A stretch of DNA of 64,000 bases, from the NCBI RefSeq assembly GCF_017833035.1, contig NZ_JAFIBM010000001.1:2935762-2999761 (forward strand). Direction: 5' to 3'. Shown piece by piece: positions 62,374-64,000 of the stretch. This stretch comes from Frigoribacterium sp. PvP032 (GTDB taxonomy: Bacteria; Actinomycetota; Actinomycetes; Actinomycetales; Microbacteriaceae). The translations under genes were made by a program, and so were the position numbers. Position 1 is the stretch's first letter, and each line of letters opens with the position of its first letter. The notes beneath the pieces were generated by a model. It saw only the letters and a list, made by a program, of their open reading frames with translations, did no database searches and had not been told where the DNA came from.

Positions 62374-64000
62374 GTCGCCTGCCCTCGGCCGCGCGGGCGA
62401 CGTCGCCCGCGACGCTCCCCCCGGCCGGGCTCGAGGGCCTCGACCCGTCGTGGTCGCGGCTGGTGACCGTGCCTGCTGGAGGCGCCGAGCGCGTCGACCG
62501 CACCTGGCACCTCCTCGACAACGGTCCCGCCCTCGAGGCCCTCGGCGTCGAGCCCGTCGGCACCGTGCTCTGCGTGCACGGCAACCCGACCTGGTCGTAC
62601 CTCTGGCGCCGCCTCGTGGCGCAGGCGACCGAGGCCGCCAAGGCCGGGCGACCCGCCTGGCGCGTCGTCGCCGTCGACCAGCTCGACATGGGCTTCTCCG
62701 AGCGCACCGGCGTCGAGCGGGGCCTGCCGCAGCGGGTCGCCGATCTCTCCGCGCTCACCGCCGAGCTGGGCCTCGACGGGCCCGTCGTCACCCTCGGGCA
62801 CGACTGGGGCGGCGTCGTCTCGATGGGCTGGGCGGTCGACCACCCCGGTCAGCTCGCCGCGGTCACGATGCTCAACACCGCGATCCACCAGCCGGCGGAC
62901 GAGCAGATCCCCGCGCCCTTGCGCCTCACGCTCGCCCGGGGAGTCCTCGGCCGGGCGACCGTGGCGACGACGGGGTTCATCGACGTGACGCTCGGGCTCG
63001 CTCGGCCCACGCTTCCGGACACCGTCCGCGCCGGTTACAAAGCCCCCTACCTCTCCGCCGACCGGCGCGGCGGCGTCGGCGGCTTCGTGGCCGACATCCC
63101 GGTCGACCAGCGGCACCCGAGCCGGGCCGAGCTCGACCGGATCGCGGGCGGGCTCCGCGACCTGACCGTGCCGAGCCTGATGCTCTGGGGCCCGCGCGAC
63201 CCGATCTTCGGCGACCGCTACCTGGACGACCTCGTCGACCGCCTCCCGCACGCCGACGTGCACCGCTTCGAGGGCGCCGGGCACATGATCGCCGAGGAGG
63301 TCGACTACGCCGCGGCCGTGCTGACCTGGCTGGGCGACCGGTTCCCCGACGGGCCGAGCCGCGCCTCCTCGTCCGGTGACGACGCAGCGCCGACGACCGA
63401 AGCACCGACCCCGGATGCGCCGACGCCCGCAGCACCGGCACCCGTCGCACACGCCGAGGAGGCGCTCGGCACCCCCCAGGACCGCCCGCTCTGGTCGTAC
63501 CTCGAGTCCCTCGCCGACAGCACCGAGGCCGCCCTGATCGAGATGGTGCCGCACGGTGCCGCCCGCGGCTCCGAACCGCGCCGGGTCAGCTGGCGACTGC
63601 TGAGCAGGCGCGTGCACGAGCTCGCGCTCGGCCTGCGCAAGCACGGCGTGCGAGCGGGCGACCGGGTGTCGCTGCTCGTGCAGCCAGGGGCAGACCTCAC
63701 CGCCGTGCTCTACGCCTGCGTGCGGATCGGGGCGGTGGTCGTCGTCGCCGACGCCGGTCTCGGCGTCCGCGGGCTCACCCGTGCCGTGCGCGGCGCCTGG
63801 CCCGACCACGTCATCGGCCAGCTGCCCGGACTGACCGCGGCCCGTGCTCTCGGCTGGCCAGGACGCGTCGTCTCGACCCAGCGCCTCTCGCCCGTCCTGA
63901 CGCGCACGCTCGGCGTCGAGACCTCGCTGCCCGAGATCGCCGCCCTCGGCCGCCGTGCCCACGAGGCCATGGCCGAGCTGCCAGGGGCACCTCCTGCCGA
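62370..64000 (+). CDS. OleBC fusion: alpha/beta hydrolase joined to AMP-dependent ligase (3' end outside window)
   Basis: 543 codons visible. Residues ~30-330 are a haloalkane-dehalogenase-like alpha/beta hydrolase (OleB): VLCVHGNPTWSYLWRRL, nucleophile Asp in LGHDWGGVVSMGWA, LMLWGPRDPIFGDRY, His in FEGAGHMIAEE. A Pro/Ala/Thr linker leads to an acyl-CoA-synthetase-type ligase (OleC): RPLWSYLESLADSTEAALIEM, RLLSRRVHELALGLRKHGVRAGDRVSLLVQPGADLTAVLYACVRIGAVVVVADAGLGVRGLTRA. OleB/OleC act on the beta-hydroxy acid through a beta-lactone to the alkene. A fused OleBC is known from Micrococcus luteus. GTG start overlapping the OleA stop; an oleD gene is expected just beyond. Confidence 0.9.
   Translation, partial: MSRLPSAARATSPATLPPAGLEGLDPSWSRLVTVPAGGAERVDRTWHLLDNGPALEALGVEPVGTVLCVHGNPTWSYLWRRLVAQATEAAKAGRPAWRVVAVDQLDMGFSERTGVERGLPQRVADLSALTAELGLDGPVVTLGHDWGGVVSMGWAVDHPGQLAAVTMLNTAIHQPADEQIPAPLRLTLARGVLGRATVATTGFIDVTLGLARPTLPDTVRAGYKAPYLSADRRGGVGGFVADIPVDQRHPSRAELDRIAGGLRDLTVPSLMLWGPRDPIFGDRYLDDLVDRLPHADVHRFEGAGHMIAEEVDYAAAVLTWLGDRFPDGPSRASSSGDDAAPTTEAPTPDAPTPAAPAPVAHAEEALGTPQDRPLWSYLESLADSTEAALIEMVPHGAARGSEPRRVSWRLLSRRVHELALGLRKHGVRAGDRVSLLVQPGADLTAVLYACVRIGAVVVVADAGLGVRGLTRAVRGAWPDHVIGQLPGLTAARALGWPGRVVSTQRLSPVLTRTLGVETSLPEIAALGRRAHEAMAELPGAPPA

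Overview
The window is high-GC DNA with strong G/C third-position bias and looks like the chromosome of an actinobacterium, most likely a member of the Microbacteriaceae (Frigoribacterium/Curtobacterium-like). Supporting content: a monomeric NADP isocitrate dehydrogenase, an XPB-type helicase paired with a helicase-associated-domain protein, DUF3027, DUF3263 and LytR_C proteins, an LAxTG-type surface protein with sortase, an OleA/OleBC hydrocarbon pathway, a GroEL gene without a neighbouring groES under tandem CIRCE operators, and several genes whose -10 box lies 6-8 bases before the start codon (leaderless mRNAs). No prophage, insertion sequence, CRISPR array or plasmid gene was recognised.

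Layout. 1-4905: sugar catabolism (partial GH2 beta-mannosidase, divergent ROK regulator, Gfo/Idh/MocA oxidoreductase). 5049-12926: diacylglycerol-kinase-family lipid kinase, ECF sigma/anti-sigma pair, a photolyase-family protein with rearranged domains, then a surface module (CHRD protein, sortase, LAFTG-anchored protein). 13176-20283: YdeI-family protein, glutaminase, GNAT acetyltransferase, ThuA/oxidoreductase pair and isocitrate dehydrogenase. 20437-27409: a large Asp23/Gls24 envelope-stress region, with a sigma-factor operon on the minus strand, a divergent AraC regulator, and a seven-gene plus-strand set that includes an Asp23 domain joined to a long LEA-like helix. 27661-33000: arsenate reductase, two fluoride channels, flavin-split-barrel protein, RidA beside a truncated HxlR gene, PAP2 phosphatase. 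33064-34277: a lone AAA/STAND-like ATPase behind an AT-rich perfect palindrome. 34349-39280: RtcB and a membrane-protease operon (CPBP, PrsW). 39498-43702: tRNA-Arg, HNH endonuclease with an attenuator-like leader, NlpC/P60 hydrolase, DtxR regulator, SerC. 43819-52075: DUF3027, cold-shock protein, helicase pair, two-component system. 52645-56832: GroEL, CspA, LytR_C, DUF3263, DUF2332. 57002-64000: MsrB, nitroreductase-like protein, tRNA-Thr, MarR/FUSC divergent pair, two small membrane proteins, and OleA plus a partial OleBC.

The most unusual material is non-coding. Four intergenic dyads are each exactly 70 bp long (GAGGGCGGGT family). Three further families of inverted or compound repeats occur in other gaps. 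The 10-mer AGGAGGCGCG occurs at least 24 times on both strands. Short tandem arrays repeatedly begin at or just after stop codons; one of these, five CTGACGG units spaced exactly 11 bp apart, lies upstream of an OmpR-type regulator. A 24-codon ORF ends directly against a perfect intrinsic terminator ahead of the HNH gene. Two protein-level oddities are the photolyase with its antenna-like domain at the C terminus and the Asp23-LEA fusion.

All calls come from reading the sequence by eye. No database search, structure prediction or statistical test was run, so family names rest on recognised motifs and repeat counts are minimum counts.
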